64,000 nucleotides of DNA, taken from positions 1,426,001 through 1,490,000 of the forward strand of contig NZ_JACHDP010000001.1 of NCBI RefSeq assembly GCF_014201145.1, written 5' to 3'. A program made the translations under genes and the position numbers. This document shows positions 17,720 to 24,856 of this stretch, piece after piece (the stretch's first letter is position 1; each line of letters begins with the position of its first letter). Source of the DNA: Micromonospora parathelypteridis. Its GTDB lineage: Bacteria > Actinomycetota > Actinomycetes > Mycobacteriales > Micromonosporaceae. The notes below the pieces were generated by a model, which did no database searches, had not been told where the DNA came from, and saw only the letters and a program-made list of their open reading frames with translations.

Positions 17720-17758
17720 GTAGACAGCGTCTACGCCTGCCTGGTAGACAGTGTCTAT
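17720..17758 (+). promoter_or_regulatory. Tandem operators overlapping a leaderless tetR promoter
   Basis: Two near-identical palindromes, GTAGACAGCGTCTAC (17720-17734) and GTAGACAGTGTCTAT (17744-17758), lie 24 bp centre to centre. Their TAGACA hexamers (17721-17726 and 17745-17750) are 18 bp apart, the right spacing for -35 and -10 elements. That would place transcription initiation at the A of ATG 17757. The second operator covers the start codon itself. This is a direct layout for TetR autorepression. Confidence 0.75.
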
Positions 17759-18338
17759 GACCAACGAGGGCGCCGTACGGGACCGGCTGGTGGCCGCCGG
17801 AGTCGACCTGGTGCTGAGCGAGGGCCAGGCGGCGGTGTCGCTCCGGGAGATCGCCCGCCGCGCCGGGGTCTCCCACGGCGCACCGCGCCGCTACTTCCCC
17901 ACCCACGTCGACCTGCTCTCGGCCATCGCCAGGGAGGGCTTCGCCGACCTCACCTCCCGCGTCGAGCAGACGATGCGCGACGCCGGCCCGGACCCGCGTA
18001 CCCGATTGGCCGCACTGGCTCGGACGTACCTGGACTTCGCGGCGGCCCACCGCGGCATGTTCGAGCTGATGTTCCGCCACGACCTGTTGGACAGCGGCCG
18101 GCTGCGGCTACGCGAGACGAGCCTGCCGCTGTTCGCCGTCCTGGCCGACCTGGTGGCCCAGGTCCGCCGGCCGACCGACGCGCCCGCACCGGTGCTCGCC
18201 GGCGTGCTCTGGGCCAACCTGCACGGCATCGCCCAACTCTGGGCCTGGGGCAGCCTGCCGCTGGCCACCGGCGCACTCGACGACGAGGCCCTGCTGCGCG
18301 CCGCCCTCGACGCCCATCTCGGCCCCACGCTCGACTGA
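17757..18338 (+). CDS. TetR-family transcriptional regulator
   Basis: The 193-aa repressor has an N-terminal DNA-binding domain (AAVSLREIARRAGVSHGAPR, then RYFPTHVDLLSAIA) and a ligand domain matching TetR_C/WHG-type regulators (LARTYLDFAAAHRGMFELMF). ATG 17757 is chosen over GTG 17751 because no ribosome site exists and the promoter geometry predicts a leaderless mRNA from this A. Twin operators cover the promoter and start. The plsC-type gene follows after 22 bp and is probably under the same control, which suggests a lipid-like inducer. Confidence 0.92.
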   Translation: MTNEGAVRDRLVAAGVDLVLSEGQAAVSLREIARRAGVSHGAPRRYFPTHVDLLSAIAREGFADLTSRVEQTMRDAGPDPRTRLAALARTYLDFAAAHRGMFELMFRHDLLDSGRLRLRETSLPLFAVLADLVAQVRRPTDAPAPVLAGVLWANLHGIAQLWAWGSLPLATGALDDEALLRAALDAHLGPTLD

Positions 18339-18360
18339 ACCACCCGCTCCCGGAGGACCT

Positions 18361-19032
18361 GTGCCCCTGCTGTACGACCTCACCAAACTGACCGTCGGCA
18401 CCACACTGCGGTGGGGCTGGCTGCCCCGCGTGGAGGGGCTGGAGCATCTGCCCCCGCACGGCGGCGCGATCCTCGCCGGCAATCACCTGTCCGTCGCCGA
18501 CGAGTTGTTCCTCGCCTGCCTGACGCCCCGACACGTCACCTTCTGGGCGAAGGTCGAGTACTTCACCGGCCGTGGTCCCGGTGGCTGGCTCAACCGGCGG
18601 ATCGTCGCCGGCATGGGCGCCATCCCGGTCGACCGCGCCAACGGCCGGGCCGCGTTGCGCGCCCTCGACGCCGCCGTGCCGGTGCTGCGCGCCGGAGGCC
18701 TGGTCGCCGTCTACCCGGAGGGCACCCGCTCCCCGGACGGGCGGCTCTACCGGGGCCGCGTCGGAATGACCCGGCTGGCCCGCGACGCCGGGGTGCCGAT
18801 CATCCCGGTCGGCGTGCTCGGCACCGCCGAGGTGCTACCGGTCGACGCGCGGCTGCCCCGCCGGCACCCGGTCACCCTGCGCTTCGGCCCGCCGATCCCG
18901 GTCGCCGAGCGCATCAACGGGCCCCGCGACATCCGGACGGTCACCGACGAGGTGATGGCGGCGATCCAGAAGCTCACCGGCCAGGAGTACGTGCCGCGCT
19001 ACGCACCCACTCGGGAGCACCTGACCACCTGA
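18361..19032 (+). CDS. 1-acyl-sn-glycerol-3-phosphate acyltransferase (PlsC-like)
   Basis: Adds the second acyl chain in phosphatidic acid synthesis, or acylates a related lipid. The 223-aa product shows the HX4D catalytic motif (NHLSVADELF), the acceptor-binding VYPEGTRSPDG block and the IIPVGVLGT motif of the family. The start GTG 18361 follows a GGAGGACC ribosome site. It lies 22 bp after the TetR gene on the same strand, so it is likely repressed by that regulator. The usual housekeeping PlsC is often longer; this may be a specialised paralogue. Confidence 0.92.
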   Translation: MPLLYDLTKLTVGTTLRWGWLPRVEGLEHLPPHGGAILAGNHLSVADELFLACLTPRHVTFWAKVEYFTGRGPGGWLNRRIVAGMGAIPVDRANGRAALRALDAAVPVLRAGGLVAVYPEGTRSPDGRLYRGRVGMTRLARDAGVPIIPVGVLGTAEVLPVDARLPRRHPVTLRFGPPIPVAERINGPRDIRTVTDEVMAAIQKLTGQEYVPRYAPTREHLTT

Positions 19033-19192
19033 ACCCGTTCGCAACCACCCCGCCGAGCGCGGGGTGACCGCGCCCGCGAATGGGCCCGCCATGGCCCGAT
19101 ACGCGAGTTTCCCCGTTCCGAACCGCTGGGTCCACATAGGAGTACAGCCGGGCGTTACGATGCACAATCTCACGCTATTTACGGGGGTAGAT

Positions 19193-20119
19193 GTGCGTAT
19201 CTGGAAGGGCGGCCTGGTGGCCGCGACCGTTCTCACTGTTCTGTTGGCGAGCGCCGGTGTCAGTTCTGCCGCCGCCAACGTCAGCTACAACGTATGGACC
19301 TGGAACGTGGCGGGTTGGACGATGCACCGCGGCTCCACCAGCAACGGTTTGATCGACGTGATCTCCAATTCCATTCGGAACCGCTCGACGGACCTTGCCG
19401 CGCTGAACGAGCTTTGCTGGGGGCAGTACAAGGCGGTGCAGGCGAACCTCCGCGCGTCCGGCTGGGGCGAGGACGAGGAGAACTACTCACGGTTCGAGAG
19501 CACCAACGACACCGGCTGCGGCGGACAGGAGTCCGGCATCGCCCTCTTCAGCAAGGCGCCGATGGGCACGGCCAACCGCATCACGTTGCCGGACGACGGC
19601 CGGGTGGAGAAGCGGAAGCTGTTGTGCGCCCCACTCGAGGCCCGGCCACACCTGCGGTTCTGCACGACCCACATCACCACGTCGAGCGAGACCATCGGGG
19701 GCAACCCGATCAACCAGCAGCAACTCGACGCGGTCCGCGCTCGCGTGGATGCGTTCAACGCTGCCGGCGACACCGTGATCATCGCGGGCGACTTCAACGC
19801 CCAGCCCAGCTACAACCGCTTGGACAGGTGGTATGCGCCGTCGGTGAACACGGCGAACAATTCCAACAACGTCGGCGCCCACCGCGAGCTTGACGATCGT
19901 GATTCGCGCTGCGTCGGATACGGCGAGAACAGCCAGGACGACGGGACCCCTCCCGGTCCATGCGGTCCCGGCAAGAAGATCGATCTGATTTTCGTACGGG
20001 AGGACAAGATCGTCGGTGCCTACGACGGCGACTCGCTGACCATTTCCAACAGTTGCGGTGGCGCCTGCTCCGATCACCGGATCGTCATCGGATCGGTGAC
20101 CGTGACGGTAGCCTCCTGA
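19193..20119 (+). CDS. Secreted endonuclease/exonuclease/phosphatase-fold protein
   Basis: The 308-aa product has a Sec signal peptide (VRIWKGGLVAATVLTVLLAS, cleavage near SSAAA-N) and then an EEP domain. Its catalytic landmarks are WTWNVAGW, LNELC, TTHITTS, AGDFNAQP, KIDLIFV and CSDHRIV. Nine cysteines in the mature part suggest disulfides and extracellular action, for example as a DNase or a sphingomyelinase-like enzyme. GTG 19193 is preferred over ATG 19160 because GGGGG (19183-19187) sits 5 nt upstream and the signal peptide then starts with a short basic head. The region is less GC-rich than the core genes around it. Confidence 0.85.
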   Translation: MRIWKGGLVAATVLTVLLASAGVSSAAANVSYNVWTWNVAGWTMHRGSTSNGLIDVISNSIRNRSTDLAALNELCWGQYKAVQANLRASGWGEDEENYSRFESTNDTGCGGQESGIALFSKAPMGTANRITLPDDGRVEKRKLLCAPLEARPHLRFCTTHITTSSETIGGNPINQQQLDAVRARVDAFNAAGDTVIIAGDFNAQPSYNRLDRWYAPSVNTANNSNNVGAHRELDDRDSRCVGYGENSQDDGTPPGPCGPGKKIDLIFVREDKIVGAYDGDSLTISNSCGGACSDHRIVIGSVTVTVAS

Positions 20120-20143
20120 TCCACCAGATCGCACGCAAGCCCG

Positions 20144-20185
20144 GAACGTAGGGGCCCCGTCCACGGCGACGAGGCCCCTACGTTC
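20144..20185. terminator. Bidirectional terminator between convergent genes
   Basis: A perfect 13-bp stem (20144-20156 with 20173-20185) and 16-nt loop lie between the convergent secreted nuclease and pimB genes. It can stop transcripts from both sides. Confidence 0.85.
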
Positions 20186-20221
20186 ACGATGGAGGCAGGG
20201 CCTACTGCCGTCAGGTAGCCG

Positions 20222-21346
20222 TCAGCCGGCGAGCAGCGCCGCCATCCGTTCCGCCTGCGCCTCCCAGCGCCACTCGCGCTCCACCCACGCCCGACCGGCA
20301 GCGCCCAGTTGGCGGGCCAGATCCCGGTCGGCGAGCAGTCGGGCGACCCGGTCGGTGAGCTGGGCGAGGTCCCGCCCACGTACGACGTAGCCGGTCTCCC
20401 CCTCGCGGACCGCGTCCGGTGCGCCCCCGGAGTCGCCAGCCACCACCGGCAGGCCGGTCGCGGACGCCTCCAGGTAGACGATGCCGAGCCCCTCCACGTC
20501 GAGCCCACGGTTGCGGGTGCGGCACGGCATCGCGTAGACGTCGCCGGCCGCGTAGTGCGCCGGCAACTCGGCCGACGGCACCGAGCCGGTGAACACCACG
20601 TCCCGCTCCACACCGGCCTGCCGGGCCAGCTTCTCCAGGGTCGCCCGGTACGGCCCGCCGCCGACGATCAGCAGCGCCGCGTCCGGCACCCGACGGCGGA
20701 TCTCCGGGAGAGCCCGGATCAACATGTCCTGCCCCTTGCGCGGCACCAGCCGGGACACACAGACCACCACCGGCCGGTCGGTCAGACCGAGCCGGGCCCG
20801 GACCTGCTCACCGTCCACGGTCGGGTGGTAGGTGTCCACGTCGACCCCGGGCGCGAGCCGGCGCAACTCGGTCACCCCGTCCAGCACACGGGCCAGCCGA
20901 CTACGGGTGTACTCACCGAGATAGGTCGTGACGTCCACGCCCCGACCGATACGCCGCAGCGCCGGCCGGGCGGCCGGCAGCGCCGCCCAACCGACCTCGT
21001 GGCCGTGGGTCAGCGCCACCACCCGGCGTACGCCGGCCCGCCGACGCAGGCCGGCGGCGAGCAGCCCCAACGGAGCCGCCGCGCCGAACCACACCGTGTC
21101 GCAGTCGTACGCGCGAGCCAGCCGCGCCGCCCGCCGGGCGATCAACGGGGTGGGCAGCAGCACCCTGGTGCGCTCCCGGATCACCTCGAACGGCTGGTCG
21201 GCGTCGAACTTCTCGGCCCCGCGCCAGCTCGACGCGTAGACGACCACCGAGCCGGCCGGTTGACGGACCGCGAGGTTGTGCACGAAGGACTGGATGCCGC
21301 CCGGGCGGGGCGGAAAATCGTTGGTGATCAGCAGCGTGCGGGTCAT
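20222..21346 (-). CDS. pimB: GDP-mannose-dependent phosphatidylinositol monomannoside mannosyltransferase (PimB')
   Basis: A GT4 glycosyltransferase of 374 aa that adds the second mannose to phosphatidyl-myo-inositol monomannoside at the inner membrane face. The sequence closely follows M. tuberculosis Rv2188c as I remember it: LLITNDFPPRPGGIQSF, VWFGAAAPLGLLA, THGHEVGW, SRLVPRKGQD, VGGGPY, AMPCRTR, DVEGLGIVYLEAS and GDSGGAPD occur in the same order. The start ATG 21346 overlaps the M48 protease stop by 4 bases (ATGA), so they are coupled. This gene supports an actinobacterium that makes PIM glycolipids. Confidence 0.92.
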   Translation of the reverse strand: MTRTLLITNDFPPRPGGIQSFVHNLAVRQPAGSVVVYASSWRGAEKFDADQPFEVIRERTRVLLPTPLIARRAARLARAYDCDTVWFGAAAPLGLLAAGLRRRAGVRRVVALTHGHEVGWAALPAARPALRRIGRGVDVTTYLGEYTRSRLARVLDGVTELRRLAPGVDVDTYHPTVDGEQVRARLGLTDRPVVVCVSRLVPRKGQDMLIRALPEIRRRVPDAALLIVGGGPYRATLEKLARQAGVERDVVFTGSVPSAELPAHYAAGDVYAMPCRTRNRGLDVEGLGIVYLEASATGLPVVAGDSGGAPDAVREGETGYVVRGRDLAQLTDRVARLLADRDLARQLGAAGRAWVEREWRWEAQAERMAALLAG

Positions 21347-22602
21347 CGGCCGGCCTCCCGGGCGTACGCGCGGGCGGCGGCCATCCGCTCGACGGTGGAC
21401 GGATGCGAGGCCGAGTAGAGGTATTCCCAGCGCGGCGGGTCGGGGTCTCCGAGGTTGACCGACCCGAGCCGGCGCTGCATCGACTCGAAGGCCTCCGGGT
21501 CCCGGGTCAGCGCGAGCGCGTGTGCGTCGGCCCGTGCCTCCACCCGTCGCGACATCAGCGCCTGCACCGGCGCGGCGACCAACCCGGCCACCGTGACGAG
21601 TGCCAGCAGCAACCCGAAGGCGCGGGGTTGGGCGACCGAGTCGACGCCGGCCAGCCGCAGCAGCGGCCCCCACGAGCCGAGCAGGTAGAGCGCCACCACG
21701 GCGGCCGCGGCACCCAGCGCCCCGGTCAGCGTGCCGACCGTCACGTCGGAGTCCTTCGCGTGGCCCAACTCGTGCGCCACCACCGCGGTCACCTCGGCCG
21801 GGGTCGCCTCGCGCAGCAGCGTGTCGTAGACGACCACCCGGCGGGTCGGCCCGAGACCGGAGACGTACGCGTTGACCGCCTTGGTGCGGCGGGAAGCATC
21901 GGCGACCAGCACGTCACGCACCGGCACCCCGTCGCGGGCGGCCATGCTCATCAGCTCGGTGCGCAGCGGGCCCTGCTCCATCGGGGTGAACTTGTTGAAG
22001 ACCGGCTCCACCAGCACCGGCAGCACGAACGACAGCAGCACCACCAGCAGAGCCGCGCCGGCCGCGCCGAACGCCCACCACCAGCGCGGCGCGAGCCGGA
22101 TGACCGCGTAGAAGCCGAACAGCGCGACCGCGCCGATCACCGCGCTGACCGCGTACGACTTGAGCAGGTCGACCGCCCAGCCACTCCAGCCGTTGGTGCT
22201 CAGCTCGTAGCGGGTGAGCACGCTCTGGCGCCAGGCGGCGAACGGAAGCGTCACCAGGTCGGCGACGAGCACCACCGCCAGCCCGCCGAGCACCGCCTGC
22301 GCGGCCCAGTGCCCCCCGAACGGCCGGCCCATCAGCTCGACCAGGCGACTGCCCAGCGGGGTCAACCCGAGAGCGAGGGCGACCAGCAGCCCCACAGCGA
22401 GCGCGGTGTATCCGCCGGGGCGCAGCGCCGACCGGAACTCCCGTCCCTTGGCCACCTGCTCGGCCGGCAGGTCACGAAGCGCGGCGAGCTGGTCGGCGCG
22501 TGGGGCTGGCGGTCGGTGCCACGGAATGAACAACGCGGCGATCACGACCAACACGACGGTCAACCCGGCCAGGGTCAGCAGCGCCCAGCCGCGCGGAGTC
22601 AC
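21343..22602 (-). CDS. M48-family (Ste24-like) integral membrane metalloprotease
   Basis: A zinc protease of 419 aa in the CAAX-protease/Ste24 class. Several hydrophobic helices (the first at residues 7-27) surround the zinc site HELGH in TAVVAHELGHAKDSD, and a downstream EARADAHAL supplies the third ligand. The motif RRVVVYDTLL before the zinc site is typical. GTG 22602 has no good ribosome site of its own; it overlaps the stop of a 48-codon upstream ORF (GTGA), so initiation is probably by reinitiation. It is also coupled to pimB downstream. The substrate is unknown. Confidence 0.92.
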   Translation of the reverse strand: MTPRGWALLTLAGLTVVLVVIAALFIPWHRPPAPRADQLAALRDLPAEQVAKGREFRSALRPGGYTALAVGLLVALALGLTPLGSRLVELMGRPFGGHWAAQAVLGGLAVVLVADLVTLPFAAWRQSVLTRYELSTNGWSGWAVDLLKSYAVSAVIGAVALFGFYAVIRLAPRWWWAFGAAGAALLVVLLSFVLPVLVEPVFNKFTPMEQGPLRTELMSMAARDGVPVRDVLVADASRRTKAVNAYVSGLGPTRRVVVYDTLLREATPAEVTAVVAHELGHAKDSDVTVGTLTGALGAAAAVVALYLLGSWGPLLRLAGVDSVAQPRAFGLLLALVTVAGLVAAPVQALMSRRVEARADAHALALTRDPEAFESMQRRLGSVNLGDPDPPRWEYLYSASHPSTVERMAAARAYAREAGR

Positions 22603-22745
22603 CGGACCACCGCCGTGCCCACGGCACGGCGGGCCCTGCGGCCGCGACCGTGCACAGCGCCACCGAGTGCAGCGCCATCGAGTGCAGCGCCATTGACGAG
22701 CGCACCGTCGACGAGTCCGTCGTCGTCCCGTCGTACCCCGCTCAT
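22599..22745 (-). CDS. Small 48-aa leader ORF coupled to the M48 protease gene
   Basis: ATG 22745 has a near-perfect ribosome site (GGGAGGAG, 22753-22760) 7 nt away, the best site in this operon. The ORF ends at TGA 22599-22601, overlapping the protease GTG by 4 bases. The peptide has an acidic head (RRDDD), a stretch of five-residue repeats (GALVN, GAALD, GAALG) and an Arg-rich tail. The repeats reflect a 15-bp DNA duplication at 22667-22696. It may act mainly to bring ribosomes to the protease start, or as a small protein in its own right. No homologue is recognised. Confidence 0.6.
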   Translation of the reverse strand: MSGVRRDDDGLVDGALVNGAALDGAALGGAVHGRGRRARRAVGTAVVR

Positions 22746-22818
22746 CGCGCCGCTCCTCCCGCCGTGACCGCCCATCCTATGGCCCGCGAGAAGCCCGCTT
22801 CCGGGCGCGGTGTCGCGC

Positions 22819-23037
22819 TCAGGCGACCCGGCGGGCGCCGCGGCGGCGAGCCGTGCCGGGACGCGCGGGCGCGGCCAGCACCTCGACGTCAAAGCCGGCT
22901 CGGGCGAGCACCTCGATCGCCTCGACCTCGGCGGCGACCAGCCCGGACGCCGGGGACGTCTCGTCGAACAGGGCGGTCAGCGGGCAGCCGGAGCAGCCGT
23001 CGGCCCGCCTCGCGCACCCGTCGCAGTCGATGAGCAT
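22819..23037 (-). CDS. Small conserved Cys-rich protein (72 aa)
   Basis: The product begins MLIDCDGCARRADGCSGCPL, with five cysteines in the first 18 residues (C5, C8, C15, C18 in CxxC pairs plus close spacing), then a helical tail (AAEVEAIEVLARAGFDVEVL). Small actinobacterial proteins with this MLIDC-x2-C start are common, but I know no function; a metal- or Fe-S-binding site is plausible. AGGAGGC just upstream supports ATG 23037 (GTG 23040 is the alternative). The gene heads the minus-strand run leading to the protease and pimB. Confidence 0.75.
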   Translation of the reverse strand: MLIDCDGCARRADGCSGCPLTALFDETSPASGLVAAEVEAIEVLARAGFDVEVLAAPARPGTARRRGARRVA

Positions 23038-23171
23038 CACGCCTCCTGATTGCTCGCGATGCGTGGCCGACGCCATGTCGTCGCCGCCCGAGCACCGTCG
23101 GTCACATCGACGCTAACCACCGGGTACGACAGAAACCACGTCCGACCGCCCGTTTAGGGGCTAGACCCACT

Positions 23172-23239
23172 CCAGATCAGCGATATCGGGGTATCCCGAT
23201 GAGCCGGACACCCCGACATCGCCGATCTGGTGTCGATCA
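23172..23239. repeat. Long imperfect palindrome, family B copy 1, downstream of the NYN gene
   Basis: Bases 23172-23196 pair with 23206-23230 (22 of 25; the three exceptions become G-U pairs in minus-strand RNA), with a 9-nt loop. The right half, 23209-23239, matches 38722-38752 at 27 of 31 positions. As minus-strand RNA it can terminate the NYN-domain gene, and as DNA it belongs to a dispersed palindrome family. Confidence 0.75.
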
Positions 23240-23276
23240 TGGCCCGGCGGCGACCCGAGCCAGGCCGCCGGCGCGG

Positions 23277-24728
23277 TCAGGAGCGGGCGAGCCGACGCAG
23301 CAGCGAGTCCGCGCCCAGCGGGTACGCGCCGTGCCGGCGTACCCCGTCGGCGACCTCGCGGTCGGACGAGACCACCACCACCGGGCGGCCCGACGGCTCG
23401 GCGCGGACCAGTCGCCGGATCAGCTCGTCGGCGGTCTCGCCCTTGCGGGAGAAGAGCACCCGTACGCCGCGCGGCGCGGGCGGCAGCCCGTGCATCCGCT
23501 CGGCGCCGTCGAACACCACCGTGATCTCGTCGCCGGTCTGCGCGGCGATCCCGCCCAGCCCGGTGATCAGGCGTTTGCGCTGCTGTTCCAGGGACATCTC
23601 ACCGAAGCCGCGCTTGGTGACGTTGTAGCCGTCCACCACCAGGTGCGCCCTGGGCAGGGCGAGCAGTTGGTCGAGTCGGGCCGGGTCGTCGGTGTCGCGG
23701 GCACGTGCGGCCGGGCTAGCCGGCGCGGTGCCCGGCTGCTCGGCGAACGCGTCGGCGACGAAGTCGGCGGGGAGCTTGTCGACCGGGTCGAGTGCCAGCT
23801 CCCGGCGCAGCCCGACGGCGGCCTGGCCGATGGTCTCCAGCAGCAACCAGAGCCGGGCGTCGTCGACCGAACGGGCCTCCTTGGCACTGGCCCGCGCCAC
23901 GCCGGCGGCGGACTCGGCCTCGGCCAGCCGAGCCCGGGCGCGACGTAGTTCGGCGTCCACGTCGGCGCTGGCGCGCGCGGCCCGGCCGCGCTCGGTGGCC
24001 AGCAGCTCGGTGGCCTTGCGCTCGCGGGCCTGGGTCTCCCGCAGGGTGCGCGCGACCTGCCGGGACTCCTCGCGGAGCTGACCCAGCTCCTCACGGACGC
24101 GGGCCAGCTCGTCGCGGAGCTTCTCGGCCTCGACCCGGGCCACCGCTCGGTCGTGCTCGGCGCGGGTGGCCCGCTGCTCGGCCTCCCGGACCAACTCGGC
24201 GACGACCGCGCTGTCCGCCTCGGCGCGCACGGCGGCGCCGCTGGCGTCGATCAGCTCCCGCCAGCCGCGCGGCCGGGCCAGGTAGGCCAGCGCGGCGACC
24301 TCGACCGGGTCGGCGGCGGCGGGAGCGGTGCCCTCGACGACGGCAGCACCGAGGTCACCGGCGTCGGTCAGGACCCGGGCGGTGACCCGCTGCCGGAACA
24401 GCGGGTCGGCGGTGAGCTGGGCGGCGATGGCGGGAGCACCGAGCCGGGCCCGCCGGTTGGGGGCGAACTTGGCCACCCGGCGCAACGGCACCGGCACCTC
24501 GTCGGCGGGCAGGGTGGGCAGCACCGCGGCGGTCAGCGTCACGATCCGCTGGCGGACCGGCTCGGGCAGCGTCGGCTCCGGTTCGACAGCCGGACCGTCG
24601 TCCGGTGTCGGGCCGGATGCGTCTGATGTCTCGCTGACTACGTTGTCGTCCGGGTTGCCCGCGGCACCGTCGAGCGCGACCAGATCCTCCTGCGGGAGGT
24701 GATCGTCGTAGGGCTCGGTGAGGGGCAT
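23277..24728 (-). CDS. NYN-domain (YacP-like) RNA-binding/nuclease protein with coiled coil
   Basis: A 483-aa protein with three parts. An acidic N-terminal tail leads to a helical domain (about 55-165). A long charged coiled coil follows (about 170-290: AEKLRDELARVREELGQLRE). The C-terminal NYN_YacP domain has HLVVDGYNVTKRGF, ITVVFDGAERMHG, VRVLFSRKGETADELI and VVVVSSDREVADGVRRHGA, which carry the PIN-like acidic residues. YacP/Rae1 proteins are ribosome-associated endoribonucleases in Firmicutes. The long coiled-coil form is usual in actinobacteria. ATG 24728 is the first start. Confidence 0.88.
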   Translation of the reverse strand: MPLTEPYDDHLPQEDLVALDGAAGNPDDNVVSETSDASGPTPDDGPAVEPEPTLPEPVRQRIVTLTAAVLPTLPADEVPVPLRRVAKFAPNRRARLGAPAIAAQLTADPLFRQRVTARVLTDAGDLGAAVVEGTAPAAADPVEVAALAYLARPRGWRELIDASGAAVRAEADSAVVAELVREAEQRATRAEHDRAVARVEAEKLRDELARVREELGQLREESRQVARTLRETQARERKATELLATERGRAARASADVDAELRRARARLAEAESAAGVARASAKEARSVDDARLWLLLETIGQAAVGLRRELALDPVDKLPADFVADAFAEQPGTAPASPAARARDTDDPARLDQLLALPRAHLVVDGYNVTKRGFGEMSLEQQRKRLITGLGGIAAQTGDEITVVFDGAERMHGLPPAPRGVRVLFSRKGETADELIRRLVRAEPSGRPVVVVSSDREVADGVRRHGAYPLGADSLLRRLARS

Positions 24729-24843
24729 GTGGCAAGTCTCCCACCGCGACCGGGCCCACCGCCCGGTGAGTGAGCCGATCTCTCATCCTAGCCCCCATGG
24801 TGACGGATGGGGCGGCTGCGACAGGAGTGTCGGACCGGGCGGC

Positions 24844-24849
24844 TAGCGT
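24844..24849 (+). promoter_or_regulatory. -10-like TAGCGT for a leaderless mRNA
   Basis: TAGCGT ends 7 nt before ATG 24857, with no ribosome site in between. Confidence 0.45.
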
Positions 24850-24856
24850 GCCGCCG

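Noticed and set aside
23077..23171. tRNA or small RNA gene in the gap beside the NYN gene
   Set aside because: No cloverleaf, anticodon loop or CCA end can be drawn; only the family B palindrome is structured.
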